64,000 nucleotides of DNA, from NCBI GenBank assembly GCA_049324695.1, contig JBMOMJ010000007.1:124001-188000 (forward strand), read 5' to 3'. The notes under the pieces were generated by a model. That model worked only from the letters and a program-made list of their open reading frames with translations. It searched no databases and was not told where the DNA came from. This stretch comes from PMG-095 sp049324695. GTDB taxonomy: Bacteria; Myxococcota_A; Polyangia; Polyangiales; Polyangiaceae. Position numbers and translations under genes: made by a program. This document shows positions 8,482-17,560 of this stretch, piece by piece; within the stretch, counting starts at the first letter, position 1, and each line of letters opens with the position of its first letter.

Positions 8482-9312
8482 ATGCCTTCGACATCCGCTG
8501 CCCGAGCCTCCGAGTCCACCGAAAAGCGCGAACCCCGTCCCAGCGTCGCACCGCGACCGAGTGTATTCCCTCGAGCCGGGGGGTCGAAGGTCAAGGCCGC
8601 GCCGGCTGCGCGCCGCCACACCGGAACCGCGAACCGTAAGGCGCGCCGGCCGTCAGCGGTGAAGTCGCCGGCCACGCCGGTCGCACTGCGTCCGGCGGAG
8701 CGTCACGTCGAGAACACGGCGCGCGCTCGTTACTTGTTGGAGGAGTACACGCCCCTCGTTCGTAAGATCGCGGGCGGTTTCCAGCGCAAGTTGCCGCGCA
8801 ACGTGCTGCGTGAGGATCTGATGGCCGCCGGCATGAGCGGCTTGTGGGATGCCATCCGTCGTCATGGCGATACTGCTGGCGAGACGTTCGAATGGTACGT
8901 CCGCGTCCGCGTCCGCGGTGCGATCCTCGACGAGCTCCGTGCTCAGGACTGGTTGCCGCGTCGCGCTCGCGCTGCCGCAGCGTCTGCCTCAGCCGAGAGT
9001 GGCGAGTACGTGCCGCCGCCGGCAGTGGTTCGCCTCGATGACGTCAGTGAGTGGGAGCAGTCGCGCTGCTTGAGCGATCTCACCTCCAGCGAAACCGCTG
9101 TGGCCGCGAAGTTCACCCATGAGACCCTCGCCAAAGCCGTCCAGCTCTTGCCCGAGCGCGAGCGTCACATCGTTTCCGAGCACTACTTCCGCGGCGTGAA
9201 GTTCAAGGACCTCGGTGCCGAGCTCGGCGTGAGCGAGCCGCGCATCTCGCAACTCCACTCGCGGGCCATGCGTCGCCTCAAGACGCTGATGGACGAAGCC
9301 CAAACGGTCTGA
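8482..9312 (+). CDS. FliA/WhiG-family RNA polymerase sigma factor
   Basis: This 276-residue sigma-70-family protein has a basic, Pro/Ser-rich N-terminal tail (about 75 residues), then region 2 (YTPLVRKIAGGFQRKLPRNV and LMAAGMSGLWDAIRRH through VRVRGAILDELRAQDWLPRR, the FliA/WhiG signature), region 3, and region 4 (LPERERHIVSEHYFRGVKF and LGVSEPRISQLHSRAMRRLK). The start at 8482 is supported by GGAG 10 nt upstream. Family members transcribe motility or developmental genes. No flagellar genes are near, so its regulon is unknown. A -24/-12 element upstream suggests that it is itself sigma-54 dependent. Confidence 0.92.
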   Translation: MPSTSAARASESTEKREPRPSVAPRPSVFPRAGGSKVKAAPAARRHTGTANRKARRPSAVKSPATPVALRPAERHVENTARARYLLEEYTPLVRKIAGGFQRKLPRNVLREDLMAAGMSGLWDAIRRHGDTAGETFEWYVRVRVRGAILDELRAQDWLPRRARAAAASASAESGEYVPPPAVVRLDDVSEWEQSRCLSDLTSSETAVAAKFTHETLAKAVQLLPERERHIVSEHYFRGVKFKDLGAELGVSEPRISQLHSRAMRRLKTLMDEAQTV

Positions 9313-9338
9313 GTTCTCGCTCCTCGGACGCCCGCAAC

Positions 9339-9374
9339 GCCGAACGGCCACCCGCCGCTCGGCGTTCGGCTTTT
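9339..9374 (+). terminator. Rho-independent terminator after the sigma factor gene
   Basis: GCCGAACG and CGTTCGGC form an 8-bp perfect stem followed directly by TTTT, 26 bases after the stop codon. Confidence 0.75.
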
Positions 9375-9429
9375 GTACCTCAACGAATCTCAGCAACTGC
9401 CGCAGAGCGTGACCGACGAGTAGGGCGCG

Positions 9430-10335
9430 ATGCCGTCCTCTCTCCACGAAGCGCTCGCGTTGCTGTTTCGAAACCGGCCAGAGCTGGCGCCGGAGCTCAT
9501 TCGCGCGGTTTCCGGCTTGGAAGTGCCGGACTACTCGACGGTGCGCGTGGAATCGGCCGATCTGACCAGCCTCCAGCCGGCAGAGTACCGCGCCGACCTA
9601 GTTCTGCTGCTCTTCAAGAACGACAGACCAGTATTCGGCATCGTGTTCGAAGCCCAACTCACTCGGAGTAGGCGAAAGCGCTTTGCCTGGCCAGCGTACT
9701 CTTGCGGTATTCATGCGCGCTTCGAATGCGAGGTCGTGGTTTTGGTGGTCGCTCCAACGGCCCGTGTCGCCCGCTGGGCCGCGAAACAAGTGCGCATCGG
9801 GCCAGGCCATACCTTCACCCCGCTCGTGCTGGGGCCGGAAGCGATCCCCATAGTCACGGATCCAGAACGAGCCCGCGCACTTCCCGAACTCGCCGTGCTC
9901 TCAGCGATCGCTCACGGCAAAGGCGATGCCGAGACCGCCGTGCGAATCGCGGTCGCAGCCTTCGCCGGGATACAGTCAGAATACCGCAGAGATGCCGATC
10001 GGCTGGTATTATACTACGACCTGATTTACGCCGCGCTCGGCGCCGCAGCCAGAAAGGCTTTGGAAATGATTCCGCAGGGCTACAAATTCCGAAGTGAACC
10101 CATTCGAAATGCGATCGCCCAGGGATTGAAGGAAGGGCGCGAGCGGGGACGCGCTGAAGGACAGGCGGAGGGGCGCTCAGGAGCGGTGCTAGCGGTGCTC
10201 GAATCGCGCAACCTGACCATCACTGAAGCACAACGCGAGCGCATTCTCGGAGAAACGGATTCCGCAACGCTCGATCGCTGGCTGCGCCGCGTTGCAACCA
10301 TCGCGTCGACTGAAGAGTTGTTCGAAGCGCCTTAG
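9430..10335 (+). CDS. Rpn/YhgA-like PD-(D/E)XK nuclease-family protein
   Basis: This 301-residue protein has the N-terminal fold typical of transposase-associated Rpn/YhgA-like proteins. A putative nuclease core is seen at ADLVLLLF (Asp) and FGIVFEAQL (E-x-Q in place of E-x-K). The C-terminus has a charged helix (GLKEGRERGRAEGQAEG) and a small helical tail with LTITEAQRERILGETD. Such proteins are multicopy in large myxobacterial genomes. The active-site Lys is replaced by Gln, so catalysis is uncertain. It converges with the glutamate dehydrogenase gene with almost no gap. Confidence 0.7.
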   Translation: MPSSLHEALALLFRNRPELAPELIRAVSGLEVPDYSTVRVESADLTSLQPAEYRADLVLLLFKNDRPVFGIVFEAQLTRSRRKRFAWPAYSCGIHARFECEVVVLVVAPTARVARWAAKQVRIGPGHTFTPLVLGPEAIPIVTDPERARALPELAVLSAIAHGKGDAETAVRIAVAAFAGIQSEYRRDADRLVLYYDLIYAALGAAARKALEMIPQGYKFRSEPIRNAIAQGLKEGRERGRAEGQAEGRSGAVLAVLESRNLTITEAQRERILGETDSATLDRWLRRVATIASTEELFEAP

Positions 10336-10336
10336 C

Positions 10337-11656
10337 TCAGGGAAAGATCTCGCGATCGACGTAGGCGCGAGACAGGCGTTCGAGCGCGACGCCGTAGCAG
10401 GCGAGGCGGAAATCACAGCGGTGTGTTTCCGCGAAGTGCTCGACACGCTCGTAGGCGTCGGTCATGGCTCGCTCGAGGCGCTCATCGACCTCCTCGAGTG
10501 TCCAGGTTTCACTGCGCTTGTTCTGAACCCACTCGTAGTAGCTGACCGTGACGCCGCCCGCGTTGGCGAGCACGTCGGGGAGGATTTCGATGCCGCGACG
10601 ACGCAGCACCTCTTCGCCCTCGGGTGAACAGGGGCCGTTCGCGCCTTCCGCGACCAAGCGCACTTGCAGTGCTTCGGCTTCGGCAGGGCCTACTTGGTTC
10701 TCGAGCGCGGCAGGCACGAACAGGTCGGCCTGGATGCCGAAGAACTCTTCGCGCGAAATTTTGCTGCCGTTGGGGTAACCCGAGATCGCCCCAGTTTGCT
10801 CGACGTATTGCTTCAAGCGGTACGAGTTGAAGCCTTCGGAGTTGTAGAAGTAACCGGTGTGATCGCCGACACCGACGAGCGATACGCCCAGATGGCTTAA
10901 GAGAACGGCGGCATTCGAACCGACGTTTCCGAAGCCCTGCAAAATGAGCTTCTTGCCCGAGAGGTCGAACTTGTTGCGCTCCGCCCACAGCCGGACCGCG
11001 TGAACCAAACCCTGGCCGGTAGCCTTTTCGCGGCCGACGGTGCCGCCGCAGCTCACCGGTTTGCCCGTGACCACGCCTTGCATCGCGGTCTTGCTCACCG
11101 TACCCACGGTGTTCATGTAAGTGTCGAGCGCCCACGCCATAGTCTGCGCGTTGGTGCCCACATCGGGCGCGGGGATGTCGTAGTCCGGGCCGATGTTGGA
11201 GCCGAGCGCGTGGAAGAAGCGACGTGTGATGCGGCTGAGCTCGCCACGCGATACATCTCGCGGGTTGAACTTGATGCCGCCCTTGCCGCCTCCGTACGGT
11301 AGGCCCATGAGCGCACACTTCCAGGTCATCATGGCTGCGAGCGCCTTGAAGTCGTCGAGCGAAGCGTCCTGGTGGTAGCGCATGCCGCCCTTGTACGGTC
11401 CAAGGATGTTGTTGTGCTGGATGCGGTAGCCCTTGAAGATGCGGAACTTGCCGTCGTCCATACGAACCGGAAAGTTCACGATGATTTCGGCCTTGGGCTG
11501 GCTGAGAATCAGCGCAACGTGCTCGGGGATGCCTGCCAACTTCCCCGCTGCATCCAGGTAGTTTTGGACGACCTTGAAGAACTCGTACCGCGGCGGGTGA
11601 ATCGATGAGGGCGCCATGCTGCTGGGCGCTGCGCTAGGCGGATTTGCGTCGTTCAT
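10337..11656 (-). CDS. gdhA: Glu/Leu/Phe/Val dehydrogenase (glutamate dehydrogenase)
   Basis: The enzyme interconverts glutamate and 2-oxoglutarate plus ammonia with NAD(P). Over 439 residues it shows the substrate motif GGMRYHQDASLDDFKALAAMMTWKCAL, which includes LPYGGGKGGI around the catalytic Lys and PAPDVGTNAQTMAW around the catalytic Asp. The Rossmann motif GFGNVGSNAA follows. The start at 11656 is set by a GGAG 6 nt upstream. The first about 20 residues are a Ser/Pro-rich extension. Cofactor preference cannot be told from the sequence alone. Confidence 0.95.
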   Translation of the reverse strand: MNDANPPSAAPSSMAPSSIHPPRYEFFKVVQNYLDAAGKLAGIPEHVALILSQPKAEIIVNFPVRMDDGKFRIFKGYRIQHNNILGPYKGGMRYHQDASLDDFKALAAMMTWKCALMGLPYGGGKGGIKFNPRDVSRGELSRITRRFFHALGSNIGPDYDIPAPDVGTNAQTMAWALDTYMNTVGTVSKTAMQGVVTGKPVSCGGTVGREKATGQGLVHAVRLWAERNKFDLSGKKLILQGFGNVGSNAAVLLSHLGVSLVGVGDHTGYFYNSEGFNSYRLKQYVEQTGAISGYPNGSKISREEFFGIQADLFVPAALENQVGPAEAEALQVRLVAEGANGPCSPEGEEVLRRRGIEILPDVLANAGGVTVSYYEWVQNKRSETWTLEEVDERLERAMTDAYERVEHFAETHRCDFRLACYGVALERLSRAYVDREIFP

Positions 11657-11785
11657 CGGAATCTCCGAGCCTCGCTCTGATGTGCGTTGTGGCCCGCAAT
11701 GGTACCAGCGGCCAGTGTAACTACCGACTAAATGGCGCCAACGCGCCACAAACGGAAGTGGTCAGTACCTGGCCGGACCCCCGGC

Positions 11786-12619
11786 TTAACTCGGTACGTT
11801 CGCCCACGTTACGTACAGATAAACGAGCGGCGCCACCACGAGCAGGGCGTCAATACGATCGAGAATTCCACCGTGGCCTGGAACGACGGCTCCGGAATCT
11901 TTGATGCCTGTCGAACGCTTCAACAACGATTCTACCAAATCCCCGAGCTGACCGAGCGCACCCGCGCAAATCGCGAGCGGTAGTACCTCTGCCAAATTGA
12001 TCTCCGGCAGAAACCAGAAGCGCGCCGCGAGAGCTCCGCACGAGGCACCTACCAATGCGCCCACGAAGCCGGCGCGCGTCTTTTTGGGGCTCACCGCTTC
12101 GTAGAGCTTCGTCTTGCCGAGGAAGCGTCCGAAAAAGTAACCGCCGGTATCTGCCAGCCATGCAAACGTGAGCGCGAGAACCACCCAGCCCGCTCCCGAA
12201 ACGCTGAGCTCCGACTTCAACAGCGCGAGCGTGGTGAGCGATGCGCCGATGTACAGCGGACCGGCGACGCCAGCCATGATGCGAAGCCCCGCAGTTGCAA
12301 TGTTTCCCAGACGCAAGAGCGGGATCAAAATTCCGAACGTCGGCAACAACACGAGGATGCTGACGAGCACGCGTGGGTCACGTGGATGCAGATAAAGAGC
12401 GATCGAGACGGCAGCAGTAAACGCAACGCCGATGCCTTGCGACACAACGTCGCCCGGGTGAGTCATCCGAAACAGCTCGAACGCTCCCAACAACGCCACG
12501 AGGAGCACCAATAGGTAAAATCCCCAGGCGGGACCACGAAAGAGCAGCAGGAGCAAAGGCGGCACGGCGACAGCCGCCGTAATCAAACGCAAGGCTAGGT
12601 TGCTGCGAACCACGCGCAT
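11786..12619 (-). CDS. cdsA: Phosphatidate cytidylyltransferase CdsA
   Basis: CdsA makes CDP-diacylglycerol from phosphatidate and CTP for phospholipid synthesis in the inner membrane. The 277-residue protein has about eight hydrophobic segments and the family signature near the C-terminus: SLLKRSTGIKDSGAVVPGHG followed by GILDRIDALL. No isoprenoid or dxr gene, its frequent neighbour, is seen here. Confidence 0.95.
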   Translation of the reverse strand: MRVVRSNLALRLITAAVAVPPLLLLLFRGPAWGFYLLVLLVALLGAFELFRMTHPGDVVSQGIGVAFTAAVSIALYLHPRDPRVLVSILVLLPTFGILIPLLRLGNIATAGLRIMAGVAGPLYIGASLTTLALLKSELSVSGAGWVVLALTFAWLADTGGYFFGRFLGKTKLYEAVSPKKTRAGFVGALVGASCGALAARFWFLPEINLAEVLPLAICAGALGQLGDLVESLLKRSTGIKDSGAVVPGHGGILDRIDALLVVAPLVYLYVTWANVPS

Positions 12620-12763
12620 CCGTAACAGTCGCCGGCTGCCTGCTCAAGCCTCCATGTCGGACGCAAGCGCAGATCGCAGCTTTTCTCGGAATTTCACTGC
12701 GTCGGCGGCTCACGCCGGGCCCGCTCTTGCACGTTACGACCTCCGCCGCTAGGACCCTCTCAA

Positions 12764-15430
12764 GTGCTTGGTTCTCAGGATGGGTATTTGCGGCGCCGCG
12801 TGGTTGCGCTGGCGATCGCGGGCTCCGCAGCGCTGGCAGTGCGCAGCGCGAGTGACGGTCCCTCAGCACGCACACTCGAGGGGCTTGCGCGCATGTTGGG
12901 CGACGCTGCCGGCGGCGTCGTGGAACCAGACGCGCTGGTGTGGGAGCCGAGCCCAGGGTTTCTGACCGAGACATTCGTCGGGCGCCGCGTGCTGTTCCTG
13001 GCGGCGCCCCGCCCGGGGGCACCGCGCGACGTGTATCGCGCACGTGTGCGACTCACGCTCGACGGTTCTCCCATTCACGTCTCCCAAGTGAAGAATCTGA
13101 CGGACACGCCGCACGGCGACGACGTCGCGCTCGAGGGCGATGGCCAGCGCGTCGCGTTCGCCACGCTCGCGTTCGGGCGCATTCAAGCAGTCAGCGTATT
13201 GGAGACAGCCGGCATACGTGACAGCGATCGCCCGAGCGGCCCGCTGAATCGATTGCTGTTTGCCATCAGCTCGTTCGACAAGAGCGGCAGCTTCGCGGGC
13301 GTCGGGCGCACCGACATTGTGCTCGACGTTCCGGCTCGTTCGGCGCGAATGAGCTTGAGTTCGGGCAAGCTGAGCGTGGACTTCAACGAGCGCGGACGTA
13401 GCCTCGTTTACGATCTCGAACGCCGCAGCTTGCGGGCAAGCGACGGCGGTGAACCTTACGCGGCGCGCGTCGTGCCCGAAGCTTTCGGCGCCAAGCCACC
13501 GCTCTTGTGGGCCGTTGATACCGTGCGCGGCGTCGTCGGTCCGCGTCCCATCGCCTGGCTAGAAAATGTGGTGTTCGGCGCCAGAGACAGCGTCAAGCGC
13601 ACCACCTATTCGCTGTTCGGGCCCCAGTCGGGATCCACCTTGCGCCACGACGCGACGGAAACGCACGCACGTGTGCTCGACGCCTCGGCACTCAAAGGCC
13701 AACAAGACACCTGGCCCCCTCCCAAGATCCCATCGCTGTGGAAGGAGCCGAAGCCGCGCGAGGGTGAATGGGAGCCCGTCACGTATTCGTTCCTAAAACC
13801 GATGCGTGGCACGCTCACCGACGCCGGCTCTCCGCCGCCGTACTTCTATCGCACCTTCATTCGCCCCGATCCGCAGCGGCCGTATTCGAAAGTCGAGCTC
13901 GTCGCCATGGACACGCGCCAGCTCGAGCTCGGCATGCAAGCGGGCTACGAAGATCCCAAGCCCACCACGGGTCCGCCCGGCGAAGGCCGCTTGCCTCGCG
14001 ACAAGGAAGTCTACGAGCGCGTGGTGGCCACCTTCAACGGCGCCTTCAAGACGACGCATGGCGCGTACGGCATGATGGTGCAGGGCCGCGTCCTCTTACC
14101 GCCAGTGAAAGGCGGCGCGTCGGTCATCGTCAACGAAGCTCGCGAGATCGGGCTCGGCGGCTGGCCGCAAAGCGAAGACATACCGGCGTACATCACGTCG
14201 TTCCGCCAAAACTTGGATCCGCTGGTCGAAGACGGCGTCGCCAACCCCACAGGTCGACAGCTTTGGGGCTGGCAGCTCGAAGGCACCAGCGTGATGACCC
14301 AGCGCACCGCGCTGTGCGTGACACCCGCCGGGCACCTCTACTACGCGTTCGGCGCCGAGATTGACGGCAAGACTCTAGGCAACGCGCTCTATCAAGCTGG
14401 TTGCAGCTACGCCATGCACCTCGACATGAATCCAGCGCACTGCGGCTTCGTGTTTTCGGACGTGCGCAATCCGCGCAACGGCGACATGACGCTGCGGCTG
14501 CTCAGCGACGACATGAAGATCGCGCCCGACAAATACGCGCGCTGGTCATCCAAAGACTTCTTTTACGTTTCCGTGCGCGACGCCACGCCGCACGACTCGA
14601 GCACCGTGGACTGGGCAGCAGATGGCGGCGTGCAACCCCCGCCCGCGTGGCTACCCGGCTTGTTCAACGGCAAGCTCACGCTCGGCAGCCTCGAAGTCAA
14701 CTTACTCAGCATCGAAAAAGGCCGCGTCGAATACCGCGTACGCGCTGGCACGCGCGAGTTCGGCGCCAAACGCCGCACCGGGCGCTCGCTCGAAGAAGCC
14801 GAGTCCACCCGCGTCATCGCCGCGCTCGGCCTTGGCCACACCACCGACGCGACTCGCTACGGCATGAGCTACGCCGGCGAAACGCTCTCCCCGCTCAAGA
14901 GCAACTACGCCACCCTACTCTTCGACGACGGCGCTCCGCCGCGCGTATTCCTGCCCGGTACTGCGCCCGCCACACTCGCCGACAAGCAAGAGGCCGTTCA
15001 ACTTCCCCTCCTCGCCTCCGACGGCAAGCTCCTCGACCGCGCTCGCGAACGCGGCGATCGACGACAGCGCGCCGCCATCTGCGTCACCCCGACTGGCCGC
15101 GTCATCGTCGGCAGCGCCGAGCACGATAGCAGCGACGGCCTCGCCAGCGCACTCCTCCGCGTCGGCTGCCGCGAAGTGCTCGAACTCGACCGCGGCTCCC
15201 ACCACCCCGCGTACGTACACCGCGCCGGCGGCGCAACACCGCCGATGGACGAATACGAAGCCAGCACACTGTACGTCCTCGGCCGCCCCATGATCCCCCA
15301 CGCCTTCCGCTGGAAGCCCGACGGCAGCGTCCCCAGCACACGCGTCACCAGCTACGACGTGCCCCACCCCGAGGACCATCCGCCGCCGAAGCGCAAACAC
15401 GCAACGACGGCGGCCGCGGCAGTGAAGTAA
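12764..15430 (+). CDS. Large protein with phosphodiester-glycosidase (NAGPA)-like region
   Basis: The protein has 888 residues with an N-terminal hydrophobic segment (VVALAIAGSAALAV). The first third resembles a beta-rich TolB/WD-like fold (QRVAFATLAFGRI, GRSLVYDLERR). The middle region (VVATFNGAFKTTHGAYGMM, ALCVTPAGHLYYAFGAEIDG, then GNALYQAGCSYAMHLDMN) resembles the NAGPA/exopolysaccharide phosphodiester glycosidase fold. A second related half follows (RAAICVTPTGRVIVGSAEHD and LLRVGCREVLELDRG). Function is therefore a guess at cell-surface polysaccharide processing. The GTG start has AGGA about 9 nt upstream. No operon partner is obvious. Confidence 0.6.
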   Translation: MLGSQDGYLRRRVVALAIAGSAALAVRSASDGPSARTLEGLARMLGDAAGGVVEPDALVWEPSPGFLTETFVGRRVLFLAAPRPGAPRDVYRARVRLTLDGSPIHVSQVKNLTDTPHGDDVALEGDGQRVAFATLAFGRIQAVSVLETAGIRDSDRPSGPLNRLLFAISSFDKSGSFAGVGRTDIVLDVPARSARMSLSSGKLSVDFNERGRSLVYDLERRSLRASDGGEPYAARVVPEAFGAKPPLLWAVDTVRGVVGPRPIAWLENVVFGARDSVKRTTYSLFGPQSGSTLRHDATETHARVLDASALKGQQDTWPPPKIPSLWKEPKPREGEWEPVTYSFLKPMRGTLTDAGSPPPYFYRTFIRPDPQRPYSKVELVAMDTRQLELGMQAGYEDPKPTTGPPGEGRLPRDKEVYERVVATFNGAFKTTHGAYGMMVQGRVLLPPVKGGASVIVNEAREIGLGGWPQSEDIPAYITSFRQNLDPLVEDGVANPTGRQLWGWQLEGTSVMTQRTALCVTPAGHLYYAFGAEIDGKTLGNALYQAGCSYAMHLDMNPAHCGFVFSDVRNPRNGDMTLRLLSDDMKIAPDKYARWSSKDFFYVSVRDATPHDSSTVDWAADGGVQPPPAWLPGLFNGKLTLGSLEVNLLSIEKGRVEYRVRAGTREFGAKRRTGRSLEEAESTRVIAALGLGHTTDATRYGMSYAGETLSPLKSNYATLLFDDGAPPRVFLPGTAPATLADKQEAVQLPLLASDGKLLDRARERGDRRQRAAICVTPTGRVIVGSAEHDSSDGLASALLRVGCREVLELDRGSHHPAYVHRAGGATPPMDEYEASTLYVLGRPMIPHAFRWKPDGSVPSTRVTSYDVPHPEDHPPPKRKHATTAAAAVK

Positions 15431-15442
15431 GAGGCTCTCAGC

Positions 15443-16903
15443 TCACTTCCCGCAACCCCCCGCGAACGGCTGCTGCAGGTGAAACACGAACAGCTGCGTT
15501 CGCTGCGCGTCGGCGGTTTGCGCGTGAATTGCGTACGTGCCCGTGGACGGCGCATCCTCGAAGGTCAGAACGCCGTTCGAATCGACGACGTAATCGGTGG
15601 GATCGCTGCTGTTCGCGTCGTTCTCGATTACCGCGGTTGCGCCGAAGTCGTTGTCGTTGATGACGACGAGTGTGCGGTCGTCGATCAACGTCATGCCCTC
15701 TGACTTTTCGGCGGTGTAACCGTAGGCGCGCAGGTCGGCGACGAGCGTCTTCTTCGCCATCGTGATTTGCGCCGCGATTTCTGCGGCAGTGCCATACTCG
15801 AGCTCTTTGCCGGCGTTGCTACCGCTGGCGAGCGTCACGCCGGTGAGATCCGTCGCGTTGGCGATGTCGAACTCGTAGACCACGTTGCGCAAACCATCTT
15901 TGCCTTTGCCGCCCTCGATGGTGAGAAAGCGCGTGTCGTCCAACGCAAACAGGTCACCCAGCTTTGCGTCGCCGCTTTTCTTGTACGCCGCCACGTCGTG
16001 CGGGTAAGCGAACATGCGTGTCGCGCCGCTACGAGGATCGTACTCGACGAGGCGAATGAACTGCGCAAGCCCCTTGGTCTTGCCGGCAATATCGAGCGTG
16101 CTTTGCACGAGCCCGTACACCTTGCCCGAAGGTGTGACCGCAACGCCTTCGAAACCGCGGTTCACTTGTCGGCTCGCGAGAATCGCAGGCAAACCCGAGC
16201 CGGGAACCAAGCGCCGCGTGATGTGCCCCGAGCGAGCGCGCACGTTCAACAGCGACGGCCCGTACTCCTCCGAAATCCAGGCGTTCCCGCGCGCGTCGAA
16301 ATCGATACCTTCGGGATCGATCCCATTCAGCGACGACGCATAGGCCGTCAACGATTCGGTCACACCAATCTCCGTCGTGAGCGCCGCCGGAGGCAAACCC
16401 ACCGCCGCTTCGCGACCAAAGCTCAGCGCCTGCGTGTGCGTAACTCTCGCTCCGGAGCGACGCACCTCGATCGTGACCATCTTAGGCGTGAACGATGGCA
16501 CCAAGTAGCTCTTGCTCGGATGCTTGGTACCAGCAGTGTCGAGGTAGTCCGGCGCGTCGCCATTGGGACCGCGGTCACTCAAGCCAACCAGCGTGTACAC
16601 ACCGTCCGCGCCGTTGTCATCGCAGCCGCAGCCACGTTCGCCGCGCAAACGCAAACCGGAACCCAAACTCAACGGCAGACCATCCGGAAACTCCACCTGC
16701 GCGCCGCCCGTGTACGGCACGTAGAAACGCTTCGGCACCTGCACGTCGATCACGTCCACGGCTGCCACCGTCGCGTCCGGCGCCAGCGCAAACGCTGCCG
16801 AATCCACCGATTCTGCTGCCCCCTCGTCGACCGGACCCGCACATGCCAGCAAAACCAACGGCAACGACACTACGGCGCTCGAGCGCCAATCTCGAATGGT
16901 CAT
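15443..16903 (-). CDS. Lipoprotein, esterase-like/phytase-like domain
   Basis: A GAGGAGGA ribosome-binding site upstream of the ATG at 16903 fixes the start. The 486-residue product begins with a lipoprotein signal peptide (VVSLPLVLLACAG). The rest fits the esterase-like activity of phytase family: LVGLSDRGPNGDAPDYL, GIDPEGIDFDARGNAWISEE, VNRGFEGVAVTPSGKVYGL and SEGMTLIDDRTLVVINDNDFG. These proteins are predicted extracytoplasmic beta-propellers that hydrolyse phosphate or phosphodiester substrates. The true substrate is unknown. Confidence 0.8.
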   Translation of the reverse strand: MTIRDWRSSAVVSLPLVLLACAGPVDEGAAESVDSAAFALAPDATVAAVDVIDVQVPKRFYVPYTGGAQVEFPDGLPLSLGSGLRLRGERGCGCDDNGADGVYTLVGLSDRGPNGDAPDYLDTAGTKHPSKSYLVPSFTPKMVTIEVRRSGARVTHTQALSFGREAAVGLPPAALTTEIGVTESLTAYASSLNGIDPEGIDFDARGNAWISEEYGPSLLNVRARSGHITRRLVPGSGLPAILASRQVNRGFEGVAVTPSGKVYGLVQSTLDIAGKTKGLAQFIRLVEYDPRSGATRMFAYPHDVAAYKKSGDAKLGDLFALDDTRFLTIEGGKGKDGLRNVVYEFDIANATDLTGVTLASGSNAGKELEYGTAAEIAAQITMAKKTLVADLRAYGYTAEKSEGMTLIDDRTLVVINDNDFGATAVIENDANSSDPTDYVVDSNGVLTFEDAPSTGTYAIHAQTADAQRTQLFVFHLQQPFAGGCGK

Positions 16904-17560
16904 GCGCAATCCTCCTCGTGAGAGTCGGCAGTCAACGCTGTATTCAGGTACATCGTCAATAGCGATCTTTCTGCGCCTCGGCGCATCGGAACTGTTCGAC
17001 GCCGGCACGCACTCTTGGCTCTCGGTAACTCGAAATCGCACGAACACGCAGACGAACAGCACCTGTCACCGAATTGTTACGCTTTACGCGCTACCACCAA
17101 CAAATTGCGCCGAGCATGAAGCCGGGCGACGGCGCTCGCCGCTGTTCTCAAACACTGAGAGAGCACACCGCGCGACAGCTCGTCTCGATTGTTGTTGGGC
17201 GCAGCGCCGTAAAGGGCGCGAAACTACCCGCTGAGCACGCGAGCGCAGTCGCTGCACACAACGCGGCTCACTACACCGCGCACGCGCCCCACCGTAAAGA
17301 CCATCCGCTGTGGCCCGCTGCTCCGCCGCGCGCGAAGCCTCTTGTTCACGTTGCCACCCACATCACGCTAGGCAGCACAAGAGCCGAGAGTGATTTCAGC
17401 GGCGCTAGCGCGAAAGGGCGCTCGCCATGCTGCACGGGACAAATCGGCCAAAAACTGCGCAAAGCTGCTCAGTTCGCTAGCGTTCGCGAACAAATCGAGC
17501 CTCTTTTCGCGGCGCTTGCTCGCGAGCCACGTGCCCTCCATGTGTCATGCTGCCGAGATC
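16904..17560. other. Intergenic region without supported genes
   Basis: About 650 bases separate two divergent genes. Open frames here lack ribosome-binding sites and read as shadows running into the aldo/keto reductase gene in another frame. I see no clear promoter, RNA or repeat. Confidence 0.5.
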
